A DNA stretch of 64,000 bases from Candidatus Heimdallarchaeota archaeon (GTDB taxonomy: Archaea; Asgardarchaeota; Heimdallarchaeia; JABLTI01): the NCBI GenBank assembly GCA_018238155.1, contig JABCTZ010000001.1, positions 51,691 to 115,690 on the forward strand. Reading direction: 5' to 3'. The notes below the pieces were generated by a model. That model did not search any database and was not told where the DNA came from. It was given only the letters and a program-made list of their open reading frames with translations. The position numbers and the translations under genes were made by a program. This document shows positions 34,455 to 43,390 of the stretch, one piece after another; position 1 is the first letter of the stretch; each line of letters starts with the position of its first letter.

Positions 34455-34835
34455 ATGGAATTTGATTTGCCTATAGATACAACTCACATCAAGAAGTTTA
34501 CTGTAGAAGAAAAACATATCGCTGATATGCTTGGTAGTGGAAAGGTTGCAGTTCTCTCAACTCCTTCAATGATTTTGATGATGGAACAAACAGCAATGAT
34601 CCATGCACAGGAGTATTTACCTGATGGTTGGATAACTGTTGGAACTAAAGTATGTATTTCTCATTTGAGAGCATCAAAACAAGGAGTAATCGTTTCTGTA
34701 AATACAAAATTAACATCCTTTGAGAATAAGCATCTAATTTTTAATGTGGAGGCTTTTGAAGGAGAACACAAAATTGGTGAAGGAACACACGAAAGGCACA
34801 TTGTCAATAAAGAGAAATTTATGGCAAGATTGTGA
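34455..34835 (+). CDS. Hot-dog-fold thioesterase (FlK-like)
   Basis: About 126 residues from ATG at 34455; GGTG precedes it, so the TTG at 34443 is less likely. The layout matches fluoroacetyl-CoA-thioesterase-like proteins: MLGSGKVAVLSTPSMILMMEQTA with a conserved Thr/Ser-Pro turn and central helix containing Glu, then TVGTKVCISHLRAS and the ending HERHIVN. It probably hydrolyses an acyl-CoA, substrate unknown. Monocistronic. Confidence 0.85.
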   Translation: MEFDLPIDTTHIKKFTVEEKHIADMLGSGKVAVLSTPSMILMMEQTAMIHAQEYLPDGWITVGTKVCISHLRASKQGVIVSVNTKLTSFENKHLIFNVEAFEGEHKIGEGTHERHIVNKEKFMARL

Positions 34836-34911
34836 GTTTTGTAATAAATGGAAAAATAAAAAGAAGAGGATGGTAGTTTGTTGTAGCTACCTATTTAGTT
34901 TTTTTTAAGAC

Positions 34912-35778
34912 TTAGTCAGATGGTTGCATACCGTCTATTAATACAATGATAACTGACATTCCAATCGGAATTAAAACATAAGTAAGCAAAGCCATCAAAA
35001 CTGTTCCTTGTGTTCCTGATTCTGTGCTCATAATTGCTAGAACTGCGAGCATAATTACAAAGAAGATGGGTGTTACAACACCAATTACTAAGAATAATTC
35101 TGCAACTACTCCTAAACTTTCAATAAATTCTTTTTCTTCTCTAACTTTTTCACGCATTAACATTTTCGTTTCATTAGTGAGATAGCTAGTTAAATCTCCA
35201 CCGCTGATAACGACTGAAACTAATCCTTCCAAAAAGGATGCGTATATTCTTGAAGGTGAATTTTCTGCTGCTAATTCCAGTGCGCTTAGTAAATCATACC
35301 CTAGGATTTCAATATTTCGAGTGATTTTTTCTGCTTCTTTTGATACTTCAAGTTTAATATTTTCATTGGCTAATGCTAAGAATGCTTTATCTGGTGCTAC
35401 TCCTGCAGATGCCATTGCTGCGATGAATGAAGATGCAGTTGGTAGAGATGATTCTAGAGCTCTTTTTCGATTGCTGGCGATATAGTTGGGATAAACGTAA
35501 AACCCTATCAGAGTTGTTAATGGGATTAAAAGTCCAATAAAAAATGCTAACCACCAAACAATTTTGCCTGCGAACAAATAGACAATACCAATAGCTATTG
35601 GGAAACCAAGCAAAAGTGCAATAAGAGTTATTGATACTGCAGATGCAAGATACATTCGTAAACTTACACCCATATCAGCTCTTCGTAGTAATTTTCCAAG
35701 GTTTTCAAAACGAGGTAATAACGGTTCCATTAATCTTCCGACGCGGAGATAAGCTATTCTCTTAAATGTTTTGCTCAT
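34912..35778 (-). CDS. Type IV pilus/Tad-type membrane platform protein, single GspF domain
   Basis: 288 residues. Two membrane helices near 45-90, then one GspF/T2SSF domain (PTASSFIAAMASAGVAPDKA ... VSVVISGGDLTSYL) and two terminal helices. This is the TadB/TadC half-size architecture rather than the double-domain FlaJ/PilC. It lies about 110 bp downstream of the ATPase gene. Forms the membrane core that the ATPase drives during filament assembly or secretion. Confidence 0.85.
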   Translation of the reverse strand: MSKTFKRIAYLRVGRLMEPLLPRFENLGKLLRRADMGVSLRMYLASAVSITLIALLLGFPIAIGIVYLFAGKIVWWLAFFIGLLIPLTTLIGFYVYPNYIASNRKRALESSLPTASSFIAAMASAGVAPDKAFLALANENIKLEVSKEAEKITRNIEILGYDLLSALELAAENSPSRIYASFLEGLVSVVISGGDLTSYLTNETKMLMREKVREEKEFIESLGVVAELFLVIGVVTPIFFVIMLAVLAIMSTESGTQGTVLMALLTYVLIPIGMSVIIVLIDGMQPSD

Positions 35779-35887
35779 AGGTTTTTCCTTCCTCTTATAT
35801 TATTTAATATTCTCTATTTTAAATTTTGGTTTTTTGCAAAAGAACAAATTATGCTTCTGACTCTGCAAAATTGATCTTGAAAAGGAT

Positions 35888-37438
35888 TTATTGCAATCCT
35901 CTTCGTGCACGCTCAAATGTTTTTTCGGGATTGCTATAGTACTCACGAACTATAGTGCTAACATCTTCCCAGTATCGGATTTTCTTTTTGACCATCCATC
36001 GAAGAACAGTCTTTCTTTGCTCGATTTCTGCCCAGCATTCTTTATCAGTACTACCAAGACTATCTCGAATTCGTTCAACAATATATGATCGACCATAGAA
36101 TGTGAAGTTATCTTCTCTAGGATTCCACTTAAACACTGGATTCGTTAGCAATTCACTGCTTACAGGATCTACACCGGCAATTTCAGTGACTTCAACAGTA
36201 CGTCTCATAAATTTACCTGCTAAGCGCACTTTTGATTGCACCGCAACGATGTCAAGTGATCGTAAGAGTGTTCTTGGAATATTCATTGGTTCTGATTCTA
36301 ACCTATGAATTACTGATTCTACAGAGTCTCCATGAATGGTTGATAGACCAAGATGACCTGTAGCCATCGATTGGAATAACATATATGCTTCTTCACCACG
36401 GATTTCACCGACAAGAATATAGTCAGGTCTCTGCCTAAGAGCAGCTTTTAGCAAGTCAAACATGGATATTTCTCCACGTTTTCTACCATCTTTCTCAATC
36501 CCACCAAACCCTAATCTCGAGACAGCGGGAATCCAATTTTCATGGGGGAGGTTAATTTCTGCAGTATCCTCTATAGAAACTATTTTTGCATCTGGGAGAA
36601 TAAACATTGAAATACAATTAAGCAATGTTGTCTTTCCTGAGGCAACTCCACCTGCAATCATAACTGAATGTCTGTTTTCAATAACAAACCAATAAAAGGC
36701 ACCAATTAATGGATCAAGAGTATTTAGAAGGATAAGATCCGTAATTGTCATTGGATCTGCTTTGAATTTACGGATAGTAAATGTTGACCCTCTTTGAGTT
36801 ACTTCTTTTCCATAAGTAATATTAATACGACTTCCATCTGTAAGTGAAGCATCTACAATTGGATTGGCTACACTGATGTGTCTACCTGATCTTTGGGCTA
36901 GCTTAATAACAAATGAATCCAGTTCTTCTGCATTATCAAAAATGATATTTGTAGGAATTGATTCGTGTTTTCTATGCCAGACATAGATTGGTACTCCAAC
37001 ACCATCACAAGAAATATCTTCGATCATATGATCTTTTAATATAGGCTCAATTTTGCCAAAACCCAAAAGATCTCTCTGAACATAATAGAGAATCCTATCG
37101 AACGATTCTTCCTTCAATTTTAACGAATAATCTTTAACGATATCGAAGACTTTTTTACGAAGATATTCAGCTGCTCGATCCTTCTCTTTTAAGAGGGAGA
37201 AATCAACGTCCAATTCTTCAATTAGGATCTGTTTGATGGTTTTAAATTTCTCTTCCTCTTTCTGTTCTAAAGGAACCTCAACGACAATGTATTGAGTTCT
37301 TTTAGAGATTGGATCGGTCTGAATCAAGCAATAACTAAAAGGAGGGATGAGTGGATACGTCTCCTCAAGTAATGGAGCTGATTCAATGGAGGAAACTGGT
37401 TTGAATTGTTTCTCATCTTTTGGGAATTTCTCTGTCAT
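35888..37438 (-). CDS. Type II/IV secretion ATPase (FlaI/TadA family)
   Basis: About 516 residues from ATG at 37438 with AGGTG upstream. N-terminal domain, then Walker A GGVASGKTTLLN, Asp box SIEDTAEINLPHENW, Walker B DYILVGEIRGEE and His box GHLGLSTIHGDS. Hexameric cytosolic motor for assembling pili or archaella. No archaellin, FlaH or FlaX gene lies nearby, so an adhesion pilus or Tad-like system is more likely than an archaellum. It is the middle gene of a three-gene minus-strand operon. Confidence 0.93.
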   Translation of the reverse strand: MTEKFPKDEKQFKPVSSIESAPLLEETYPLIPPFSYCLIQTDPISKRTQYIVVEVPLEQKEEEKFKTIKQILIEELDVDFSLLKEKDRAAEYLRKKVFDIVKDYSLKLKEESFDRILYYVQRDLLGFGKIEPILKDHMIEDISCDGVGVPIYVWHRKHESIPTNIIFDNAEELDSFVIKLAQRSGRHISVANPIVDASLTDGSRINITYGKEVTQRGSTFTIRKFKADPMTITDLILLNTLDPLIGAFYWFVIENRHSVMIAGGVASGKTTLLNCISMFILPDAKIVSIEDTAEINLPHENWIPAVSRLGFGGIEKDGRKRGEISMFDLLKAALRQRPDYILVGEIRGEEAYMLFQSMATGHLGLSTIHGDSVESVIHRLESEPMNIPRTLLRSLDIVAVQSKVRLAGKFMRRTVEVTEIAGVDPVSSELLTNPVFKWNPREDNFTFYGRSYIVERIRDSLGSTDKECWAEIEQRKTVLRWMVKKKIRYWEDVSTIVREYYSNPEKTFERARRGLQ

Positions 37439-37459
37439 TTTTATCTGCACCTGTTAATA

Positions 37460-37951
37460 TTACCAAATATATATTGTAAAAGTATTTGATCCTGCTGCTC
37501 GGATAAAATCAATATGCTGTTGGAAGCTTTCACTATGTAACAATGGCAATCCAGTTCCTGCTTTATTTACTAATGAAACATCTTGCCAAGGAATAGTAGT
37601 TTCAAAGGGAATTTCACTTATGGATGCATCTGAACTATCAATAGCTACCATAAACCAATGGTTCGCTCCTGGGAGGACTTTGAAAGTGATTTCATAGTGA
37701 TGACCTGAAATGTCTATAGGAAGACTAAGAGTTCTGTTGATTGCTACTCTAGTCTGAGGATCGGTACTCATACCTAACTCTAGAACATTTTTTAGCTCTT
37801 CAGCTACAGTTGTCAATACATCATTAAGTCCTACTTCAACGGTACTTTCAATTGTGTTCATATTAATCGTGTTGAAAGTTACAGTAACACCCGCAATAGC
37901 AATAACTCCGATTGCAATAACACTGATGTACATAACCCATTCTGAAGCCAT
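37460..37951 (-). CDS. Monotopic pilin-like/FlaF-FlaG-like protein
   Basis: 163 residues, AGGAGA before the ATG. One N-terminal hydrophobic helix starting almost at the initiator (WVMYISVIAIGVIAIAGVTVTF), then an amphipathic helix and a beta-rich domain ending TFTIYIW. There is no basic class III signal-peptide stretch before the helix, which favours a FlaF/FlaG-type monotopic stator-like protein over a processed pilin. Only 21 bp separate it from the ATPase gene. Confidence 0.7.
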   Translation of the reverse strand: MASEWVMYISVIAIGVIAIAGVTVTFNTINMNTIESTVEVGLNDVLTTVAEELKNVLELGMSTDPQTRVAINRTLSLPIDISGHHYEITFKVLPGANHWFMVAIDSSDASISEIPFETTIPWQDVSLVNKAGTGLPLLHSESFQQHIDFIRAAGSNTFTIYIW

Positions 37952-38214
37952 TATTGTGTCTCCTAGTTAGTTTCCGTAGTTAAATGTAATAACAACGTCA
38001 ATTGATAAATCTATTCTTCTTACTATTTACTTAATTGTATACAGCTGATTTATTTCATAAGCAAAAAAACTTTTGCTAGGTCAAATTCTATTCTTAAATT
38101 ATCTAATTTAAATCATTTGGGTGTTTTAAGCTAAATTCAATGTAAAAAAAGCTTTTTGTTGAAATAAAGACTGAAAAAGAAAAAAAAGAGGAGAGTATAA
38201 ACTCTGCGCTTCGA

Positions 38215-38421
38215 TTATTTTCGTCTTCTTTTTACTGCTGTTACTCCAACAACAGCTGCTAAAGCAGGGATAGCAATTAACCATTCAAAACCAGTTGCTT
38301 CATTGTAGAATTCGCCAATGTTATAACCTTCAATTTCAACACATTGTTCCATAACAAATGATTGTGTAATGCCTAAAATAGTACCAGAGCAATCTATGGC
38401 TACTTTCCATCCTTGGCTCAC
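38215..38421 (-). CDS. Tiny protein with archaeal CTERM-type sorting tail (possibly a 3' gene remnant)
   Basis: 68 residues from GTG at 38421 without a visible ribosome binding site. The second half is a complete surface-sorting tail: ATGFEWLIAIPALAAVVGVT followed by KRRRK, like the PGF-CTERM/Heimdall-CTERM signals recognised by archaeosortases. The first half (CSGTILGITQSFVMEQC) has two cysteines but no signal peptide. The same frame stays open upstream for about 25 codons without ATG/GTG/TTG plus signal sequence, so this is either a truncated surface protein or an unusual small protein. It lies 80 bp from the second conserved leader. Confidence 0.5.
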   Translation of the reverse strand: MSQGWKVAIDCSGTILGITQSFVMEQCVEIEGYNIGEFYNEATGFEWLIAIPALAAVVGVTAVKRRRK

Positions 38422-38473
38422 AAGATTTTTTTCTTGAAGAAAACCGACAAAAAACCAATACTGAATAACATTT

Positions 38474-38484
38474 ATTAATATAAT
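38474..38484 (+). promoter_or_regulatory. TATA-like box of second secreted-protein/ABC locus
   Basis: ATTAATATAAT lies about 28 bp before the second inverted repeat, the same spacing as in locus 1 though the surrounding sequence differs. Confidence 0.45.
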
Positions 38485-38500
38485 TTGCGTTGGAGAACTA

Positions 38501-38560
38501 GTAATCAGTTTTTCTGATTATTAGAAATTTATTGGAAAAATGAGGAAAAATGAGGAAAAA
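38501..38560 (+). repeat. Conserved 60-nt leader, copy 2
   Basis: Matches 15241-15300 at 58 of 60 positions by direct comparison; similarity fades immediately on both sides. It contains the inverted repeat, two identical TGAGGAAAAA units and the ATG at 38550. Confidence 0.9.
38502..38520 (+). promoter_or_regulatory. Perfect inverted repeat in leader (operator or 5' RNA hairpin), copy 2
   Basis: TAATCAG-TTTTT-CTGATTA, identical to the element at 15242 in sequence and in distance to the start codon. Confidence 0.75.
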
Positions 38561-39098
38561 ACAATTACTTGTAATATTGTTAATATCAATCTTTTGTTGT
38601 TCCATTTTTTTAAGGATGAATTCAACAAATTCCACAACAATAGAGCTTGATAAAATACAAATTGTAATCAATAAGATAGCTGTAACAGATGAATTGGCGA
38701 AAGTATGGTTTTTTAGTACTTGGTACTTTATGGAAATTGAACCAATGTACAAAAGACACTTTGGAACTTGGGGCGATCGACTTCAAAATAGTGATTTTCA
38801 ATATGAGGATTGGATTGGTAGTTCAAATAGATATCCTGCTGGAATTGAAGCTAATAAAATCAAGGTTTATTCTAATATTCTAAATATTGAGTATTCTTAT
38901 TGTTTACCTTTTGAAGACGATGACAAATCTGAACTATCTCTCAGCTTCACACTCCACAGAAGAAATCCACATGGCAAGCATGTCTTTACTAAAGAATTTA
39001 ATAATTTGGACTACGGAGTTATGTATTCGAGTGGAGATTTGAATTATAGAAATTATGGCGGGCATGTGACTGTATATTTCACAGTCAATTTATTGTAA
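38550..39098 (+). CDS. Small secreted protein of ABC locus 2
   Basis: 182 residues; ATG at 38550 after GAGG, in the duplicated leader. Signal peptide KKQLLVILLISIFCCSIFL, then a beta-rich mature protein with many aromatic residues (KVWFFSTWYFMEIEP, GTWGDRLQNSDFQYEDW) and the C-terminal strand HVTVYFTVNLL. It has only one cysteine in the mature part, unlike the locus 1 protein with five. Size, leader, position and final strand (VKVYITFQLLS versus HVTVYFTVNLL) imply common origin, with strong divergence in between. Function unknown. Confidence 0.8.
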   Translation: MRKKQLLVILLISIFCCSIFLRMNSTNSTTIELDKIQIVINKIAVTDELAKVWFFSTWYFMEIEPMYKRHFGTWGDRLQNSDFQYEDWIGSSNRYPAGIEANKIKVYSNILNIEYSYCLPFEDDDKSELSLSFTLHRRNPHGKHVFTKEFNNLDYGVMYSSGDLNYRNYGGHVTVYFTVNLL

Positions 39099-39122
39099 TG
39101 GGAACACCATTACATTTTTTTT
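39095..39122 (+). terminator. Hairpin plus T-run between secreted-protein gene and permease, locus 2
   Basis: GTAATGG-GAACA-CCATTAC, 7-bp perfect stem overlapping the stop codon, followed by eight T. It sits at the same place as the unrelated hairpin in locus 1. Confidence 0.75.
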
Positions 39123-39161
39123 AAGAATTAAATAGAATGAATAAGAGGAGATGGTTGTACT

Positions 39162-41846
39162 ATGATGAAAATATTTTATAACTTACTTTCGAAGAAAAAT
39201 TCTCTAATTAAGCAGATTATGATATATAGTTTGATAATAATTGTTTCTGTAAGTGTTTTATATCTACCTCAAGTAGCTAACCCTCATAATCTTAGAAATT
39301 ATTTCAGGAATTTTAGCAATGGTGGATTATATTTCAAAGAAGGCACCATTGATTGGGATCGATATGGATATGACTTTGAAACAACAGCTGGGCAGTCTAG
39401 CTCTTTAGGCTTCTTTGATAATTTTTCTGATATTTTAGAAACAACATCCAAAGAAGTTTATGGTTTATTTGAACCTTCAGAGTATTATTGTATTTCAAAA
39501 CTAAATATTTACATCAATAATTTGACTATCGATAATCAATTTTCTTTGATTCCAATAAGCTCTAGATTCTATAATGAAATAGGAAAATTATTGAATACTA
39601 CTTTCATCGGTGGGTCATTAATTATTACGAATACCTCAAGTTTCTCATCAGGTTCATACAATATAACTTATAATAATCAAAATACCTCTATTTCAATAAA
39701 TTATCTTATTGAAAGCAATCTAATAGAAACATATTATCCTTCTCTGAAACATCAAATCTTTGGAAATCAACAAAATGATAATTTAACAAATATTATTTTA
39801 ATGCCTGTGGTTGAATTCTCTCCAATATTTGATAATCTAGAAAAGTCTTTTAGTAATAAATATCATTTTGAAGTTTATATCAAGTTTTCTGATTTTCAAA
39901 AGGATGTTATATTTTGGTCTATTAATTCTCAATCATTATTACTAGATTTTGAAGAGACTTTAATTGCTAACCTCCAATCAGTTGAATCAACTTTAACAAT
40001 TCAATTTTTTAGGAATCAAGATTTTTCGATAGCGAATAATTCCATCTTAATCAAGACTATTTTTTCATTTATTCGTGGTATCCAAATTACCATTTGGATA
40101 ATATCAATAGCTATTGTAGGATTAACAATTTCACAAGTTAAAAAGAGTGGGCTAAAAAAAGAAATGCGTATTTTAATGGCTGGAGAAAAATGGTCTACTC
40201 GATTAATCAGCCATTTTTCTGAAATATCTATTATTGAATTCTGTAGTTGCTTGATAGCATTACCAATTTCATTTCTATTTATGAAAGCTCAGATTTTAAT
40301 TGGATTAGATTTTAGTTTTACAAAAGCAATGGCTTTGGGGTATGGACTGATTCCTATCTGTTTTCTATGCCTGTTATTTGGTTTTTATTTTGATTTTGAA
40401 TTTTATCTTCGACGTATTTTAGAAACTGGTTTTTCATCTGAAAAATATCGTCCATTCACAAAAATACCAAATATCGTCAAAGTAATGCTTATTCCAGTTG
40501 CATTCCTTTTAGTTTGGTTATTGAACAAATCACTTACTTCACTTTTGTTTCAATTAGGTTATATTATTGTTGTAATTATAATTGCATCTTTGGTTGGTTT
40601 TTTGATAAAATCTTTGCTTAAAGTAATATATCGGTTTAGTATTAAAAGAAAAAGGAAAGTGGATCAACCTCGTTCAGTTTTCAATATTATTTGTCAATTA
40701 TTTAACAAATCACTTGTAAATAGGGTTCGAGTCTTTTCTTTTCTATTAACAATTGTTTCTTTAATGTTCTTTTATACAGCTATTACTGCTGATGGTTTTA
40801 AAAATGGTTATTTATTAATGCACGGCAGTGAGATAAGTGTTACTGTAAATGCCGATTCAAATTCAACGTTGATTAAAGATACACTCATTAATAATTCCAA
40901 TATTCTTGATTATACAATTATATCTATGATTAATCACAACCAAGTGTATAATATTACGGTATTGAAAGAATCTTTTGATAATGATTCATGTTCAATTTAT
41001 GGTTTGAATATAGATGATTATTTCAACTTTTATAAGACTTGGAATAAGCGAAATTGGCTTCAAAGTGGAACACTTGATGCTTTAGATAACCAATCAATAT
41101 TTGTAAGCTTAAAATTCAAAGAGTATAATTATGACATCGGTGATAATTTAGTATTAAAAGATAATTTATCTTTAACCATAGCTGGTTTTTTGAATGAGTG
41201 GTCTGGTATTTCTGATATATATTGCACAAAAAGTCAATTAATAGTAGCTCTGACTCAACCTGATATGTTACATATTCAAGGTTTTGCTGGTAATGGTTCT
41301 GTTTCTTATACCTATAAGATTCATGTCAAACCAAAGAATATTATTCCAACAGTTAATTACTTAAATGAGAAACTGTCTGCATTAGATTCATTTGAGGAAA
41401 TAACTGCTATCGATTTCATGATTTTTATAGGAGTCCGAATCGTTTTCTTATATCCTATTTGTTTACTTTTTGAGCTTTTCATATTAATCATGATTGCTCT
41501 AACTATATATTCAAATATCGTACCAATGCAATCAAATGAAAATTTCAAGTTATTTGGTTTAATTTCAATGAATGCTGATTACAGGAAACCCTTTAGGAAT
41601 TATAAGATCTTTGAAAATATTCTATTTAGCTTTTTGTTCGTTTTGATTCTTTCATTATTTTTATTACTGGGTAGTATTTCTTGGGTTCTATTATCCCCGG
41701 GTGATTTTTCTTTCTCCTCTCAAACAATACTATATACGGGAATATTTTTCGCTCTTTATATTGCTCTCTTATTCATACAGAGTTCAATAGAATACATTAG
41801 TTTCAAGAAACTAAAATTAAATTTACTATATCGTCATTCAGAATGA
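39162..41846 (+). CDS. Two-module FtsX/MacB-like ABC permease, locus 2
   Basis: About 894 residues; ATG at 39162 or 39165, with GAGGAG upstream. Same plan as the locus 1 permease: helix 1, about 250-residue ectodomain rich in Asn/Ser, three helices, two central helices, a further helix near 525, a second ectodomain (about 550-735), three final helices. Short matches along the length (FARNWLQSG-like block: RNWLQSG versus DNWLQNS; GFLNEWSGI versus GFLDQWIGI) show homology. The stop is followed 17 bp later by the ATPase start. Confidence 0.82.
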   Translation: MMKIFYNLLSKKNSLIKQIMIYSLIIIVSVSVLYLPQVANPHNLRNYFRNFSNGGLYFKEGTIDWDRYGYDFETTAGQSSSLGFFDNFSDILETTSKEVYGLFEPSEYYCISKLNIYINNLTIDNQFSLIPISSRFYNEIGKLLNTTFIGGSLIITNTSSFSSGSYNITYNNQNTSISINYLIESNLIETYYPSLKHQIFGNQQNDNLTNIILMPVVEFSPIFDNLEKSFSNKYHFEVYIKFSDFQKDVIFWSINSQSLLLDFEETLIANLQSVESTLTIQFFRNQDFSIANNSILIKTIFSFIRGIQITIWIISIAIVGLTISQVKKSGLKKEMRILMAGEKWSTRLISHFSEISIIEFCSCLIALPISFLFMKAQILIGLDFSFTKAMALGYGLIPICFLCLLFGFYFDFEFYLRRILETGFSSEKYRPFTKIPNIVKVMLIPVAFLLVWLLNKSLTSLLFQLGYIIVVIIIASLVGFLIKSLLKVIYRFSIKRKRKVDQPRSVFNIICQLFNKSLVNRVRVFSFLLTIVSLMFFYTAITADGFKNGYLLMHGSEISVTVNADSNSTLIKDTLINNSNILDYTIISMINHNQVYNITVLKESFDNDSCSIYGLNIDDYFNFYKTWNKRNWLQSGTLDALDNQSIFVSLKFKEYNYDIGDNLVLKDNLSLTIAGFLNEWSGISDIYCTKSQLIVALTQPDMLHIQGFAGNGSVSYTYKIHVKPKNIIPTVNYLNEKLSALDSFEEITAIDFMIFIGVRIVFLYPICLLFELFILIMIALTIYSNIVPMQSNENFKLFGLISMNADYRKPFRNYKIFENILFSFLFVLILSLFLLLGSISWVLLSPGDFSFSSQTILYTGIFFALYIALLFIQSSIEYISFKKLKLNLLYRHSE

Positions 41847-41863
41847 ATATCGGAGGTAATAAT

Positions 41864-42565
41864 ATGGCTAATACTATAAATAAAATATCTGCGCACGAGA
41901 TTACAAAAATCTATCCTCATCCTAATAAAAAAGATGTTAATTTCCCTGTTTTTGCTGGTGCATCTTTCATTATTACTAGTGAGTCTATTAATTACCTATT
42001 GGGTTCTTCGGGATCGGGCAAAACAACATTGCTAAGAATGCTTCATGGGATTGAAAAAATTAACGCTGGAGAATTAATATTCAATGATGTTGTGATTAAT
42101 AGTTTAAGTGGAAAAGAAAGAATTACTTATTTAAAAGATGTTGGTTATATGGATCAATTTCCCTCTGATTACTTGTCAACAAACCTTACTGTTGCACAAA
42201 ATTTGGATTATTCTTTGTTGCTTCATCAAAGCTTACCGAGAGAGATACGAAAAAAGAAAATCGATGATATCGCAACTAAATTTCATTTATCAAACCTTCT
42301 TCAACAGAAAACTCTTTCAATTTCAGGAGGGGAAATGAGGCGTTTAGGTTTAGCTTGCAGTATTATTTTTCAACCAAAAATTCTTCTCTGTGATGAACCA
42401 ACAGCTCAATTAGATAATGAAAATAAGAAAGATATTATGAAGATTTTTCATGAAATTGTATCAGAATTTAATCCAATTATCCTTATTGTGACCCATGATA
42501 ATTCAATTACAGATCCAAAATTTACACTTAAGATAGTTGACAGGAGGATCCAACAATGGAGTTAA
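41864..42565 (+). CDS. ABC transporter ATPase A, locus 2
   Basis: About 233 residues from ATG at 41864, chosen because GGAGGT lies eight bases upstream; an in-frame ATG at 41843 overlaps the permease stop. Walker A SSGSGKTT, Q-loop GYMDQFP, signature ISGGE, Walker B ILLCDEPT, H-loop VTHD. The N-terminal AHEITKIYPHPNKK aligns with ANELTKIFAHPSKK of locus 1. Overlaps the next gene by 10 bp. Confidence 0.92.
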   Translation: MANTINKISAHEITKIYPHPNKKDVNFPVFAGASFIITSESINYLLGSSGSGKTTLLRMLHGIEKINAGELIFNDVVINSLSGKERITYLKDVGYMDQFPSDYLSTNLTVAQNLDYSLLLHQSLPREIRKKKIDDIATKFHLSNLLQQKTLSISGGEMRRLGLACSIIFQPKILLCDEPTAQLDNENKKDIMKIFHEIVSEFNPIILIVTHDNSITDPKFTLKIVDRRIQQWS

Positions 42566-43230
42566 TAAGATTAGAACATATTCAATTTTCATTTGGTAAT
42601 AATTCAAAAGAACAAAAAAAAATTTTGGCTGATATCAATTTAACTATCACTAAAGGGGACTTTCATCTCATAACAGGTCCTTCTGGATCGGGTAAAACAA
42701 CCTTATTACAGATACTTGCTACTTTGTTATTTCCAACAAGTGGTAAATACTATTACGTAAACCAAGAGATCAATCGAAATTCTTCCATAGAGGAATTATC
42801 ATCTCTCAGATTAAAAATTGGTTATTTATTTCAAACTCCTTTTTTACCAAATAACCTTAAAGTCAAAGATTATATTGAAATTCAAGCCGAATTATCAGGA
42901 ATGGGTATAGCTTCTGCAGAAAAGAAGTCATTGAGTTTATTAGAAGATTTTGGCATCGTAAATTTAGCTTCATTAAAACCTGGAACTCTAAGTGGTGGAG
43001 AAAAACAAAGAGTTGCATTAGCTGGTCTTTTTATTAAAAACAGCAAACTTTTGTTATTTGATGAACCTACAGGATCACTTGATTATGAAAATAAAAAAAT
43101 ATTTTGGGAATTACTAGTACAAGCAAAAAAACAAGATACGACTGTAATAACAGTCTCACATGATGAATCATTATCAGCTTTTTGTGACCATTGTTTCAAT
43201 TTGGATTATGGAGTTTTAACCCCTCTATAA
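42556..43230 (+). CDS. ABC transporter ATPase B, locus 2
   Basis: 224 residues; AGGAGG precedes ATG at 42556. Walker A GPSGSGKTT, Q-loop LFQTPFLPN, signature LSGGEKQR, Walker B LLLFDEPTGSLD, H-loop VSHD. Counterpart of the locus 1 ATPase B, with the same C-terminal LDYGVLTP/LNYGILTR wording. All catalytic positions are intact. Confidence 0.92.
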   Translation: MELIRLEHIQFSFGNNSKEQKKILADINLTITKGDFHLITGPSGSGKTTLLQILATLLFPTSGKYYYVNQEINRNSSIEELSSLRLKIGYLFQTPFLPNNLKVKDYIEIQAELSGMGIASAEKKSLSLLEDFGIVNLASLKPGTLSGGEKQRVALAGLFIKNSKLLLFDEPTGSLDYENKKIFWELLVQAKKQDTTVITVSHDESLSAFCDHCFNLDYGVLTPL

Positions 43231-43344
43231 ATAATGTTTAAATAAAAAAGGGAAATAACTCTTAACCATATTTTCTTCTTTTTATTGATTAGTCAGAATT
43301 TGTAAAAAGAGGTTTTATTCATCAGTGATAACTATTTTTTATAA

Positions 43345-43380
43345 TAAAAAAAAAAATAGACTATTGGAAAAAATCCAATA
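43345..43380 (-). terminator. Terminator of sucCD operon
   Basis: On the minus strand: TATTGGA / TCCAATA 7-bp stem just past the sucD stop, then a run of about twelve T. Strong intrinsic-type terminator. Confidence 0.75.
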
Positions 43381-43390
43381 ATTCTTGTCT

